A stretch of 64,000 bases of DNA from Curtobacterium herbarum. Its GTDB lineage: Bacteria; Actinomycetota; Actinomycetes; Actinomycetales; Microbacteriaceae. Made by a program: the position numbers and the translations under genes. The stretch lies in assembly GCF_016907335.1 (NCBI RefSeq), contig NZ_JAFBBT010000001.1, positions 806,001 through 870,000 on the forward strand. Direction: 5' to 3'. Below the pieces are notes generated by a model that worked only from the letters and a program-made list of their open reading frames with translations, ran no database searches and was not told the origin of the DNA. The stretch's first letter is position 1. Each line of letters starts with the position of its first letter. Of this stretch, positions 35,637 through 44,633 are shown piece after piece.

Positions 35637-36239
35637 TCAGCCCGGCCACACCTCGCTCCGCCACACCCCACAGGCGTCCCGCTCGTACGCCAGCCGGTTG
35701 CTCGGCCCGTCCGCCGCCCCGGTCCAGAACAGCATCCGCAGCGGCGTCAGGGCGAACCCGCCCCAGGTCGGCGGTGGCGACAGCGGAGCGTCACCGTGCT
35801 CCCGCTCGAACGCCGCCCACCGGACCCGGCGGTCCGCCTCGGGCGCGACCGCCAGGTCGGTGTCGTTGAGCCAGGCGAGCACCTGCAGGTACCGGGAGCG
35901 CGCGTCGTAGGCGATCCGGGCCTCCCGGTCGGTGACCGGTGCGACGTCTCCGGTGACGGTGAGCTGGCGGGCGACGTCCGGCCAGTGGATCGTGACGGAG
36001 GCCCGTGGCACGGCCGCCAGTTCGGCCGCCTTCCGGCTGCGGGTGTCGGTGTGGAAGTGCAGCCGCTGCCCGTCGAACGCGGACAGCAGGACCGTCCGCG
36101 CCGACGGGTAGCCGTCGAGGCCGATGGTGGCGAGCGTCATCGTCGGGGTGACGCCCGACCAGGTCGCCGGCAGCCACGACGCGGCCAGCGCGAGCGGGTC
36201 GGGTGCGCCCGACACCGCGCCCGTCACCGCGCTCGTCAC
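35637..36239 (-). CDS. Pyridoxamine 5'-phosphate oxidase (PdxH) family flavoprotein
   Basis: A 200-residue FMN split-barrel protein. TLATIGLDGYPSARTVLL and LHFHTDTRSRKAAELA match the FMN-binding strands of PdxH, and the tail PLRMLFWTGAADGPSNRLAY matches the dimerisation/PLP end. It lacks the usual SxQS motif (YDARSRYLQVLAW here), so it may not be the housekeeping PdxH. Its GTG forms GTGA with the creatininase stop, placing it last in a catabolic operon. Confidence 0.8.
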   Translation of the reverse strand: MTSAVTGAVSGAPDPLALAASWLPATWSGVTPTMTLATIGLDGYPSARTVLLSAFDGQRLHFHTDTRSRKAAELAAVPRASVTIHWPDVARQLTVTGDVAPVTDREARIAYDARSRYLQVLAWLNDTDLAVAPEADRRVRWAAFEREHGDAPLSPPPTWGGFALTPLRMLFWTGAADGPSNRLAYERDACGVWRSEVWPG

Positions 36240-37036
36240 CGCGGTCCGGCGGGGTCGAACCGGGCGATCTCGTGCAGGGATGCCACCGCCTCGGCGAGCG
36301 AGTGCTCCCACAGTGCGGCCCCGTACGAGCGGGAGGCGCGACTCGCGTCCCCGACGACGCCGGCCGGCCCGAAGTCGTTCGAGAGCCACCCGAAGGACAC
36401 CGGTCCGCCGTTGAAGGCGATCTTCTCGAAGTCCGCCAGGTGGTCCGGCACCCACCGTTCGGCGAGGCGCATGTCGACCAGGTCCGGCCGGAGGTGCAGG
36501 ATCATCGACGTCTCGGCCGCCCCGCCGTGGATGCCGAGGCCGCGTTCGTCGGCGTCCTCGCCGTCCGGCCCGGGCACGCGGGCCAGGGTCGGCATGAGGA
36601 ACGTCTTCAGTCCGGTCTGCTTCCGGATCTCGCGGAGGGCGACCTGCAGCAGCGCCACGTTGCCGCCGTGTCCGTTCGCGAACACCAGGGTGCCGGCACC
36701 GGTCAGGGCGACGGCCCGGCCGATCTGCACCACGGTGTCGAACATCGTGTCGGCGTCGAGCCACACGGTGCCGGGTGCCCAGCTGTGCTCGTCGGACTTC
36801 GTGAACGCCAGGGTGGGGAGCTGCCAGACGTCGAGCCCCTCGGCCGCGGCCTGCTCGACCGCTGCGCCGCCGATGTGGTCGGCGAGCAGGAAGTCGGTCA
36901 GCAACGGCAGGTGCGGGCCGTGGTGCTCGATCGCGCCGGTGGGCTGGACGACGATCGTGTCGGCGGTGAAGCCGGCGGCGACGGCCGGGCCGGAGAGCTC
37001 GGCGAGCTTCCGCGAGCTCGTCGTGCCCGCGCTCAC
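36236..37036 (-). CDS. Creatininase family amidohydrolase
   Basis: A 266-residue protein with the family's metal ligands: E and H in GAIEHHGPHLPLLTD, ANGHGGN, and the HGGAAETSMI segment. Members hydrolyse cyclic amides or formamides (creatinine, FAPy-type formamidopyrimidines). GTG 37036 overlaps the FAD oxidase stop. The substrate is unknown; location among deaminases and an ABC importer suggests ring-opening or deformylation of a nitrogen heterocycle. Confidence 0.88.
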   Translation of the reverse strand: MSAGTTSSRKLAELSGPAVAAGFTADTIVVQPTGAIEHHGPHLPLLTDFLLADHIGGAAVEQAAAEGLDVWQLPTLAFTKSDEHSWAPGTVWLDADTMFDTVVQIGRAVALTGAGTLVFANGHGGNVALLQVALREIRKQTGLKTFLMPTLARVPGPDGEDADERGLGIHGGAAETSMILHLRPDLVDMRLAERWVPDHLADFEKIAFNGGPVSFGWLSNDFGPAGVVGDASRASRSYGAALWEHSLAEAVASLHEIARFDPAGPR

Positions 37037-38427
37037 TTGCCGAACCCGGGGACGGCGGGCTGCGCGGACGCGGTGGAGCCGCCGGAGTGCACCAACGCCG
37101 GGTCGATGACGTGCCCCGGGTTGAGCAGCCCGTCCGGGTCGGTCTGCTGCTTCAGCGCGAGCAGTTCCTCGACCCCGTGGTCGACGTAGTACTGGTGCGG
37201 GCTGTGCACCCGGACGCCCAGGTCGCGGAGGACCGGGTAACCGGCGTAGACGTCCTCCGCCCCGGTGTAGGGCGCTGTGAGCATGCCGATCGGGCCGACG
37301 TGCGCCGCCTCGATGTGCAGCATCCCGCCCGGGTACGCGGCCTCGACCTCGGCGATCCGGTCGATCAGCGCCTCGCCGCCGACCTCGACGTGGAAGTACT
37401 CGGTGTCGGGGGTGTTCCGCTTCAGCCACCAGATCGGGTGGTTGTAGGACAGCATCGACACCTTCGTGGTCTGCTGCAGGCCCTCGCGGACGTCCTCGAC
37501 GGTGCCACCGGCCAGGCCGATCAGGTCGCGGGCCTCGTCGAGCGTGTCGGCGTCGATGATGCCGCGGAGGCTCGCACGGCCGGCGACGATCGCGGCGTCG
37601 GTCGGCAGGGTGGCGGCGACCTCGGCGCGGTCGGCGCTCACCAGGCGCGGCACCGGGTCCAGCCCGCGCAGGGTGCGGACGGCCGCGAGGGCCTGCTCGA
37701 AGCTCGGGAAGGACGCGTACACGGCCCGCCAGTCCTGCAGCGGTTCGAGCCGGACGGTCGCGCGGGCGATGACGCCGGCGGTGCCGTACGTGTGCACGAA
37801 GGGCTGTGCGGCGTCGCCCTCGACGTGGTGCAGGCCGGGCTCGCCGGGCAGCGCGATGTCGAGCGCGGTCACGAAGCCCTGCCAGTTCGACCCGTGCGCG
37901 ATCGACCCGGTGCCGCCGGAGCCACCGGACAGGAACCCGCCGATCGTCGACTGCGCGGTGGACGGGTACATCCAGAGCTGCTGGCCGGCCGTCGCTGCCG
38001 CCTGCTCGAGGGCGACCATCGAGGTGCCGGACTCGGCGGTGATCCAGCCGTCGCCGACCTCGACGACCGCGCGGGCCCGGGAGGTGTCGAGGACCAGGCC
38101 ACCGTGCAGCGGGATGCCCTGGCCGTAGTTGCCGGTGCCCTTGCCCCGGGTGGTGACGGGGACGCCGTGTCGGACGGCCGCGTGCAGGGTCGCCGCGATC
38201 TCGTCGGCGGACGCGGGGGATGCGACGAGGTCCGCCAGTCCGAGCGGCAGCTGCTCGCTGAGGATCGGGCTCATCGTGGCCTCGTCGACCGAGGCGCGTT
38301 CGCGGGTGCGCTGGTCCGCGCTGACCCCACGCTCGCCGAGCAGGTCGACGAGTTCGGCGCGGAGGGCCTCGAGTGCGGCGGGCGGGACGGGGGCGGTGGG
38401 CACGGCGGTGGGGGTGACGGTGGTCAT
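37033..38427 (-). CDS. FAD-linked oxidase (GlcD/vanillyl-alcohol-oxidase type)
   Basis: A 464-residue flavoenzyme. The FAD-binding PCMH domain (about 60-240) contains VTTRGKGTGNYGQGIPLHGG and GSGGTGSIAHGSNWQGFV. The C-terminal oxidase domain ends with the typical DPDGLLNPGHVI. It probably oxidises a hydroxy or amino group using oxygen or another acceptor. It is coupled to the creatininase gene. A hairpin separates it from the transporter genes upstream, so it may have its own promoter. Confidence 0.88.
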   Translation of the reverse strand: MTTVTPTAVPTAPVPPAALEALRAELVDLLGERGVSADQRTRERASVDEATMSPILSEQLPLGLADLVASPASADEIAATLHAAVRHGVPVTTRGKGTGNYGQGIPLHGGLVLDTSRARAVVEVGDGWITAESGTSMVALEQAAATAGQQLWMYPSTAQSTIGGFLSGGSGGTGSIAHGSNWQGFVTALDIALPGEPGLHHVEGDAAQPFVHTYGTAGVIARATVRLEPLQDWRAVYASFPSFEQALAAVRTLRGLDPVPRLVSADRAEVAATLPTDAAIVAGRASLRGIIDADTLDEARDLIGLAGGTVEDVREGLQQTTKVSMLSYNHPIWWLKRNTPDTEYFHVEVGGEALIDRIAEVEAAYPGGMLHIEAAHVGPIGMLTAPYTGAEDVYAGYPVLRDLGVRVHSPHQYYVDHGVEELLALKQQTDPDGLLNPGHVIDPALVHSGGSTASAQPAVPGFGK

Positions 38428-38461
38428 GCGGGCTCCTGCTGCGTGGGAGGTGGGGAGACGG

Positions 38462-38505
38462 CGGACGGGAGGCCCGAAGCGGTGGTGCACCGCGCCTCCC
38501 GTCCG
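38462..38505. terminator. Intergenic GGGAGGC hairpin
   Basis: Arms of 12 bp (CGGACGGGAGGC and GCCTCCCGTCCG) enclose a 20-base loop between the substrate-binding protein stop and the FAD oxidase start. It could attenuate or terminate the transporter transcript. Confidence 0.65.
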
Positions 38506-38535
38506 GTGGGTGGTCGGCTCAGCCGACCGGCGCGC

Positions 38536-39729
38536 TCAGAAGCCGAGCGAGACCTTCTTGTCCAGGAACTCGTTCGTGTACAGGTCGGAGGCCTGCAGGC
38601 CGGACTTCACGTCGCCGCCGTCGCCGGCGAAGACCGGGGTGGCCTTCTCGATGAAGTCGGTGACGCGCTGCTCGTCGAGGTCCCCGACGTAGCCGTTGTC
38701 ACCGTCGGTCGCGATGCCGAGCGACTTCATCTGCTTCGCGGCGAACGCACCGACCTTCGAGTCGTACGTCCAGCCGTTGTTGTACTGCTGCACGAGCTGG
38801 GTGATCAGGTCGTTCGTGGCGCCGGGGGACTTCAGGTAGTCGACGTCCGCCTGCTGCATCACGGGGACGAGCTGCTTCAGGCACGGCGACAGCTTCGACA
38901 GCTCACCGGTGCGGACCGACATCGTCTCGGGGTACGGGTTCCAGCCGGTGCTCGAGACGAGCTTGTACGCGACCTTCTTGCCCCACGCCGCGACCTGGTG
39001 CTGGTAGATGTACGGCTCGGCGGTGGCGAAGCCCTGCTGCGCGTCCTTGCCGCCCGCGGAGACGAACTTCGCCGGGGTGCCGTCGTAGCTGCCGTCGAGG
39101 ATGCTCTTCGGCAGGATGCCCGCCGACTCCAGGTACGACATGTACGAGGCGCCGTTGAAGTACCGGACGACACCCTTCTTCTTCTCGAGCTGCTTGCCGA
39201 GGTCCTTGATGCTGTCGACGTCCTTGTACTTCGACGGGTCGTACATGATCACGAACGGGGACTGGTCGTTCTCGGCGAACACCGCGGTGGTGGGCAGCTT
39301 GCCGGAGAACTGGACGGCCTCGTCGGTGGAGACGTAGCCGAGGGTGATCGACTTGTCCTGGTACATCTGCGAGCTGACCTTCGAGTAGCCGATGGCCGGG
39401 CCGCCGGCACGGATCTCGAGCTTCACCCCGGTCGGCTTGCCGTTCGCGTACAGGTCGCCGGTGACGGTCTTGCCGGAGGCGTCGACCGTCGGGTTCGGGC
39501 CGAGCATCTGGTACAGGTGGCCGTGCTCGCCCTCCGGGTTCCAGTCGGTCTGGACGACGACGGTCGCGGGGCAGGTGCCGGACAGGTCGACCTTCGGGCC
39601 GGTCGCCGTGGCGGTGCTGGCGGCCGTCGTGCTGCTGCCGCTCGCCGAGCCGCTCGCGCAGCCGGTGAGGGCGATCGCGGTGACGGTGAGGGCGGCGGTG
39701 ACAGCGCCGAGTCGGGTGGTGGTGCGCAT
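38536..39729 (-). CDS. ABC transporter substrate-binding lipoprotein (SsuA/THI5-like)
   Basis: A 397-residue lipoprotein with lipobox IALTGC. The Asp-Trp-(N/x)-Pro opening QTDWNPEGEHGH is typical of NMT1/THI5 proteins that bind sulfonates, thiamine pyrimidines or related aromatics. The C-terminal TGWNPYPETMSV...MQQADVDYL is also family-like. It delivers ligand to the permease/ATPase encoded upstream on the same strand. The ligand is probably the heterocycle processed by the surrounding amidohydrolases. Confidence 0.88.
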   Translation of the reverse strand: MRTTTRLGAVTAALTVTAIALTGCASGSASGSSTTAASTATATGPKVDLSGTCPATVVVQTDWNPEGEHGHLYQMLGPNPTVDASGKTVTGDLYANGKPTGVKLEIRAGGPAIGYSKVSSQMYQDKSITLGYVSTDEAVQFSGKLPTTAVFAENDQSPFVIMYDPSKYKDVDSIKDLGKQLEKKKGVVRYFNGASYMSYLESAGILPKSILDGSYDGTPAKFVSAGGKDAQQGFATAEPYIYQHQVAAWGKKVAYKLVSSTGWNPYPETMSVRTGELSKLSPCLKQLVPVMQQADVDYLKSPGATNDLITQLVQQYNNGWTYDSKVGAFAAKQMKSLGIATDGDNGYVGDLDEQRVTDFIEKATPVFAGDGGDVKSGLQASDLYTNEFLDKKVSLGF

Positions 39730-39827
39730 GGAGGCTCCGTTCGTGGTGCGGGTCTCGTGGTGCTGGGGGTGGGTGCTGTGGGAAGGGAGGAGTGGGAGCG
39801 GCCGGGCGGCGTCGCCCGGCGAAGGCG

Positions 39828-40697
39828 TCAGCCGAAGTCGTGCCAGCGGCCGACGGCCAGGCGACCGAGCAGACCGAAGACCAGGAACACCACGACGCCG
39901 TAGAGCGAGGCGATGATGATGGTCGCGTAGAGCTCGGGTCCCATCAGCCGGGACGCCGTTACCTGGATCAGGACGCCGAGGCCGGGGTTGCCGCGCTGGA
40001 AGAACTGGTCGCCGACGATCGCACCGATCACCGACAGGCCGGCCGAGGTGCGCAGACCGACGAAGATCGACGGCAGCGCCGCGGGGACCTGCAGCTTCAC
40101 GAGTCGGGCGAGGCGGCTGGCGCGCTGCAGTCGGAAGAGCTCGTGCTGCGCCCGGTCGGCCGACTGCAGCCCGAACAGGGTGTTCGACACCATCGGGAAC
40201 AGGGCGATCATCACCGTGACGATGACCCGGCTGGTGAACTCGTAGCCGAACAGGGCACCGATGAGCGGCACGAGCGCCAGGATCGGCACGCACTGCAGGA
40301 CCACCGCGTAGGGGTAGAGGGAGTTCTCGAGCCACTTCGCCTGCGCCATCGCCATCGCCCAGAGGACGCCGATGACGATCGCGAACCCCAGCCCGGTCAG
40401 CGACACGACGGTGGTCCGCCCGAGCGCCGTCCACAGGTCGTGGCCGAACGTCGAGGGTGCGCCGTCCATGCCGGTCGGGGCGACGATGGCCGTGAGGACC
40501 AGGTGCGGGTACGGCACGAGGAACGCCAGGCTCCGGACGTGGTCGTAGTAGGCGGCCGCGGCGTACCAGAGCGCGACCAGCACGGCGAGGACGACGACGG
40601 GCTGCCACCAGGTGACCGACCGGCGGGTGCGGGTCGAGGACCGACGGGCGGCGTTGCGTGCGGTGCGGGCCTCCGTGACCTCCTGCAGCGTGACCAT
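39828..40697 (-). CDS. ABC transporter permease (SsuC-like)
   Basis: A 289-residue inner-membrane protein with six hydrophobic helices. The EAA-type loop, after a conserved stretch with LQRASRLARLVKLQVPAALP, contacts the ATPase. The ATG overlaps the ATPase stop (TGATG), and the substrate-binding protein follows. The family imports sulfonates, nitrate, taurine or pyrimidine precursors. Confidence 0.9.
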   Translation of the reverse strand: MVTLQEVTEARTARNAARRSSTRTRRSVTWWQPVVVLAVLVALWYAAAAYYDHVRSLAFLVPYPHLVLTAIVAPTGMDGAPSTFGHDLWTALGRTTVVSLTGLGFAIVIGVLWAMAMAQAKWLENSLYPYAVVLQCVPILALVPLIGALFGYEFTSRVIVTVMIALFPMVSNTLFGLQSADRAQHELFRLQRASRLARLVKLQVPAALPSIFVGLRTSAGLSVIGAIVGDQFFQRGNPGLGVLIQVTASRLMGPELYATIIIASLYGVVVFLVFGLLGRLAVGRWHDFG

Positions 40698-41464
40698 CAG
40701 CGGTGTCCTTCCCGGAGTGCGTGCGAGACCTCGCCGACCAGTTCGGCGAACTCGGGGGTGAAGCGGATGTCCGGGTCGCGGGGCATCGGGAACGGCACGT
40801 CGAACCGGCCGACGATGCTGCCCGGTCGGCCGGACATGACGATGACCTCGGTGGACAGGTAGACGGCCTCGGACACCGAGTGGGTGATGAACAGGCCGGC
40901 GAACTGCTGCTCCACGAACAGCCGCAGCAGTTCGTCGTTGAGGCGCTCGCGGGTGATCTCGTCGAGGGCACCGAACGGCTCGTCGAACAGGAACAGCTCC
41001 GGGTCGAGGGTCAGCGACCGGGCGAGCGAGACGCGCATCCGCATGCCGCCGGAGAGCTGCTTCGGCAGGTTCGCCTCGAAGCCGTCCAGGCCGACCAGGT
41101 CGATCGCGTGCTTCGCCTTCGCGGCCCGTTCGGCCTTGGGGACGTGCCCGAGTTCGGCGAGCAGTTCGACGTTCCCCTGCACGCTCCGCCACGGCAGCAG
41201 GGTGGCGTCCTGGAAGACGTAGCCGATCCGGTCGGCGGCGACCCCGGCGGTGCCGTCGGAGGCGGTCTCGAGCCCCGAGGCGATCCGGAGCAGCGTCGAC
41301 TTGCCGCAGCCGGACGGGCCGACGACCGAGACGAACTGGCCGCGGTCGACGGTCAGGTCGACGCCCTGCAGGGCGACGGTGCCGTTCGGGAACGTCATCT
41401 CGACGTTCCGGAAGTCGAGCAGCGTGTCCGTCGCGGTGACGGGGGCTGGTGCGGTGGTGGTCAC
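40697..41464 (-). CDS. ABC transporter ATP-binding protein (SsuB-like)
   Basis: A 255-residue ATPase. Walker A is GPSGCGKST, the Q-loop is YVFQDATLLPW, the signature is LSGGMRMRV, Walker B is LFLFDEPFGALD, and the switch His is ITHSV. The FQDATLLPWR motif is typical of the nitrate/sulfonate/taurine group. GTG 41464 is chosen after GAGGTAG. It follows the amidohydrolase gene by 35 bp, so both are probably co-transcribed. Confidence 0.92.
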   Translation of the reverse strand: MTTTAPAPVTATDTLLDFRNVEMTFPNGTVALQGVDLTVDRGQFVSVVGPSGCGKSTLLRIASGLETASDGTAGVAADRIGYVFQDATLLPWRSVQGNVELLAELGHVPKAERAAKAKHAIDLVGLDGFEANLPKQLSGGMRMRVSLARSLTLDPELFLFDEPFGALDEITRERLNDELLRLFVEQQFAGLFITHSVSEAVYLSTEVIVMSGRPGSIVGRFDVPFPMPRDPDIRFTPEFAELVGEVSHALREGHR

Positions 41465-41499
41465 GGCTACCTCGTGTTCTCGTGCATGGTCGTGCGCGG

Positions 41500-42789
41500 T
41501 CAGGGAACGGGGACGGTCGCGGGCTCGGGCACCGAGGCCCTGGCCCGTGCGGGGGCGGCGACGGTGCGGTGCACCTCGGTGCGGGCGACGAGTCGCCCGC
41601 GGGACAGGACGATGCGGTCGGCGGGTGCGTTCGCGACGGCGTCGGTGACGCTGGTCGCGGCGATCGCGAGCAGGTCGGCGCGCGCGCCGACGACGGGGCC
41701 GGCGGCCGGGAGGCCCATCACGCTCCGGGCGGTGTCGCTCACCATCGCGTACGCCTGGTCCGGCGTCAGGTGGCCCGCGGTCACGAGCAGCGACGCGGTC
41801 TCGAGGGCGTCGCTCCGGCCGACCGGGTTGAACGGGTCGCGGACGTTGTCGGCGCCGGCCGCCACCCGGACGCCGGCGTCGAGGAGTGCCTGGATCGCGG
41901 TGAGCCCACGCGGTGTCGACACCCGGTGCTGCCAGCCCTGCAGGTACAGGTTCGTGATCGGCAGCGTGATGACGCCGAGGTCCGCTGCGGCGACGTCGGC
42001 CACCACCCGGGCCAGGCGCTCCGGGTCCATCGTGCCGAGGCGGACGCAGTGCCCGGCGGAGTACTGGCGGTCGCGCGGCCAGTCGCGGACGGCCCGGGCG
42101 TAGTGGTCGAGGGTGACCGGCCCGTCGAGGCTCTCGTCGGCGTGCAGGTCGACCCCGAGGCCGCGGCGCCGGGCGATGGCGAGCAGCCGGTCGACGTCGG
42201 CCAGCGGGTCCTCGGCGAGGTGCGGGGCGCCGCCGACCAGGTCCACGCCGAGGTCCAGGACCGCCTCGACGTGGGCGTCGGGGGCGAGCGGTCCGGCCAG
42301 TGCGACGAGCTCGATGTCCATCAGGTGGGCGAGCTCGTCCCGGACCTGCACGAGGGCCCGGGCGCCGCGGACGGCCTCGGCGACGGTGCCGGTCCCACCG
42401 TGGCTGAGGACGTCGACGTGGGTGCGGACCGCGGTGGTGCCGGCGGCCAGCAGCGCGAGGGCCGCGGTCCGGGCCCGGTCGGCGATCTCGTCGACGGACA
42501 TCGTCGTGGCGTACGCGGCCCACGCGGCGATGGCCGAGCCGAGGTCCCCGAGCGGCGGGTCGATCCGGTCGGCGCTGAGCGCCTTGTCGAGGTGTGCGTG
42601 CGGTTCGGCCGGGGCGGTCAGGAGCAGGCGGCCGTCGAGCTCGAGCGTGCTCGCGGACGGGGCTCGGAGCATGCCGGCGGGGGCGACCTCGGTCACGGTG
42701 TCATCGGTCAGAGCGACGTCGACGAGACGGCCGTCGGCCAGGAGCGCAGTCCGCAGGAGGGCGATCGGGCGGGGCAGTGACGAGTCCAT
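41500..42789 (-). CDS. Amidohydrolase, cytosine deaminase (CodA)-like
   Basis: A 429-residue metal-dependent deaminase. CodA-type ligands are all present: EPHAHLDK (HxH), GVDLHADESLD (His plus catalytic Glu), GHCVRLG, and GADNVRDPFNPVG (Asp). The order and spacing match cytosine/isocytosine deaminases rather than dihydropyrimidinases. First gene of the minus-strand operon with the ABC importer. A 19-bp palindrome lies 26 bp upstream of its start. Confidence 0.9.
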   Translation of the reverse strand: MDSSLPRPIALLRTALLADGRLVDVALTDDTVTEVAPAGMLRAPSASTLELDGRLLLTAPAEPHAHLDKALSADRIDPPLGDLGSAIAAWAAYATTMSVDEIADRARTAALALLAAGTTAVRTHVDVLSHGGTGTVAEAVRGARALVQVRDELAHLMDIELVALAGPLAPDAHVEAVLDLGVDLVGGAPHLAEDPLADVDRLLAIARRRGLGVDLHADESLDGPVTLDHYARAVRDWPRDRQYSAGHCVRLGTMDPERLARVVADVAAADLGVITLPITNLYLQGWQHRVSTPRGLTAIQALLDAGVRVAAGADNVRDPFNPVGRSDALETASLLVTAGHLTPDQAYAMVSDTARSVMGLPAAGPVVGARADLLAIAATSVTDAVANAPADRIVLSRGRLVARTEVHRTVAAPARARASVPEPATVPVP

Positions 42790-42814
42790 GGAGCCCTCTC
42801 GATCGTGTGTGACA

Positions 42815-42833
42815 ATGTTGATCGCATCAACAT
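42815..42833. promoter_or_regulatory. Operator-like palindrome, divergent promoter region
   Basis: ATGTTGAT-CGC-ATCAACAT is a perfect 8-bp inverted repeat with a 3-base centre. It lies between the minus-strand deaminase start (42789) and the plus-strand XRE-cupin regulator (42944). It is a likely binding site for that regulator, controlling both directions. Confidence 0.7.
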
Positions 42834-42943
42834 CCTCGATGCTAGGTGGGCCGTGTTTCCCACCCGTTTCGCTCCGGTTGCCGACTGTGACGAGATGGCG
42901 TGCACGGAACGCCGGCAACGGACCGGACCACGATCGGAGCGCG

Positions 42944-43576
42944 ATGCACACCGAACTCCTGCCCGAGCGCGACCTGCCCACGGCCGACCGGGTCGTCGAC
43001 GAACAGGCTCGTCTCGTCGGCGAGCACATCCGGGCGCTCCGCCGTTCCGCGCGGCTGACGCTCGTGCAGCTCGCCGAACGGACCGGGCTGTCGCACCCGT
43101 TCCTCAGCCAGGCGGAGCGCGGGCACTCCCGGGCGAGCATGGTGTCGCTCGAGAAGATCGCCGCCGCGCTCGACACCACGCAGGTCGCACTCCTCGCCGC
43201 CGGGGCCCCGGTCCGTGACGAGCCCGACGACCGGGGGCCCGAGGTGCTCCGCTCCGGCGAGGGTGCCCGCGGGCCGTTCTCCAGCGGCGAGGCACGGCTG
43301 CTCGTGCACGCCGGCCCGCACGCCTTCGAGCCGCTCGAGTGGAAGGGTGACAACACCGAACCGGGGGAGTACTTCGAGCACCGCGAGGACGAGTTCCTCA
43401 CCGTGCTCGCCGGCGACGTCCTGCTCGACCTCCGCGGCCAGGACGTCGTCCGGCTCGGACCCGGCGACTCGGCGTACTACCGCGGTGGCACCGGGCACCG
43501 CTGGTGCAGTGCCGACGGCAGCGCCTTCCACATGATCGTCGTCAAGGAGACCCCGCGGGCCGGAGCGGCATCGTGA
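42944..43576 (+). CDS. XRE-cupin transcriptional regulator
   Basis: A 210-residue regulator. The N-terminal XRE helix-turn-helix (about 28-82) contains LTLVQLAERTGLSHPFLSQ. The C-terminal cupin (about 135-200) contains EYFEHREDEFLTVLAGDVLL and RGGTGHRW. Cupin regulators of this type sense small metabolites and control neighbouring catabolic genes. It is divergent from the deaminase-transporter operon with a palindrome between. It is also coupled by GTGA to the reductase gene. Confidence 0.9.
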   Translation: MHTELLPERDLPTADRVVDEQARLVGEHIRALRRSARLTLVQLAERTGLSHPFLSQAERGHSRASMVSLEKIAAALDTTQVALLAAGAPVRDEPDDRGPEVLRSGEGARGPFSSGEARLLVHAGPHAFEPLEWKGDNTEPGEYFEHREDEFLTVLAGDVLLDLRGQDVVRLGPGDSAYYRGGTGHRWCSADGSAFHMIVVKETPRAGAAS

Positions 43577-44616
43577 GCGGGCCCGGCATCACGAACGGTG
43601 CTGGGTTCACGAACGGCGCTGGGTTCACGAACGGCGCTGGGTTCACGAACGGCGCCGCGTTCACGAACGGCACGGAGGCCCGGCACCGGATGCGCGTCGC
43701 CGACCGACAGCGGGTGGCCGAGGACGTCGTCACGCTCGACCTCGCCCTCGTCGACGGTGCTCCCTTGCCCGACTGGGAGCCCGGCGCCCACGTGGACCTC
43801 GAGGTCACGCCCGGCACCGAACGCCAGTACTCGCTCGTCACCACCACCCCGGACGGGCACTGGCGGGTGGCGGTCCTCCGCGAAGCCGCCGGTCGGGGCG
43901 GGTCCGTCGCCGTGCACGACACCCTGCGCACCGGCGACGAGGTCCTGGTCGGTGGCCCGCGCAACCACTTCGGCTTCGACCCCGACCGCCCCGCGGTCTT
44001 CGTCGCCGGTGGCATCGGGATCACCCCGATCCGCGCGATGATCGCCGCCGCCGAGGCAGCCGGTACCCCGTGGGAGCTGCACTACGCCGGGCGCTCCCGC
44101 GACCGGATGGCGTTCGCTGACGAGCTCCTGGCCGCGCACCCCGACCGGGTCGACCTCGCCGCGGCCGACGAGGCACCCCGGTTGAACGTGGTCGGGCTGC
44201 TCGCCGAACCACGGGACGCCGTCGTCTACTGCTGCGGTCCGCGCGGCCTCATGGACGCCGTCGAAGCCGCCGCCGCGCACTGGCCGGCCGGCAGCGTCCG
44301 GGTCGAGCGCTTCGAGCCCGCCGCCGCCGTGGACGCGCCCGGGGAGTCGTTCGAGGTCGAGCTCACCCTGACCGGGACGACCGTCACCGTCCCCGCCGAC
44401 CGGACCCTGCTCGAGGTCGCGGAGGAGGCCGGGGCCTTCGTCCTGTCGTCCTGCCGCGAGGGCACCTGCGGCACGTGCGAGACCCCCGTCCTCGAGGGTG
44501 CCGTCGAGCACCGGGACACCGTGCTCAGCCCCGCCGAGCAGGCCGACGACCGCACCATGATGGTCTGCGTCTCCCGCGCTGCTGCCGGCTGCCCGCGACT
44601 GGTGCTCGAGCTCTGA
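43573..44616 (+). CDS. Phthalate-dioxygenase-type reductase (FMN/2Fe-2S)
   Basis: A 347-residue electron-transfer protein. Flavin domain: RQYSLV. NAD domain: FVAGGIGITPIRAMI and YCCGPRGLMDAV. The C-terminal plant-type ferredoxin has ligands C294, C299, C302 and C332 (Cx4Cx2Cx29C). This layout is that of vanillate O-demethylase and phthalate dioxygenase reductases, which feed Rieske oxygenases. No oxygenase gene lies in the window. Residues 5-34 are five 18-bp-encoded GFTNGA-like hexapeptides, absent from normal members. A downstream ATG at 43690 is a possible true start. Confidence 0.88.
   Translation: MSGPGITNGAGFTNGAGFTNGAGFTNGAAFTNGTEARHRMRVADRQRVAEDVVTLDLALVDGAPLPDWEPGAHVDLEVTPGTERQYSLVTTTPDGHWRVAVLREAAGRGGSVAVHDTLRTGDEVLVGGPRNHFGFDPDRPAVFVAGGIGITPIRAMIAAAEAAGTPWELHYAGRSRDRMAFADELLAAHPDRVDLAAADEAPRLNVVGLLAEPRDAVVYCCGPRGLMDAVEAAAAHWPAGSVRVERFEPAAAVDAPGESFEVELTLTGTTVTVPADRTLLEVAEEAGAFVLSSCREGTCGTCETPVLEGAVEHRDTVLSPAEQADDRTMMVCVSRAAAGCPRLVLEL
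43585..43674 (+). repeat. Five 18-bp in-frame repeats
   Basis: Five 18-bp units encode GITNGA, GFTNGA, GFTNGA, GFTNGA and AFTNGT at the reductase N-terminus. Units 2 and 3 are identical at base level and unit 4 differs by one base, so expansion is probably recent. Confidence 0.95.
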
Positions 44617-44633
44617 CCCGCCGTCGGCCGGAC

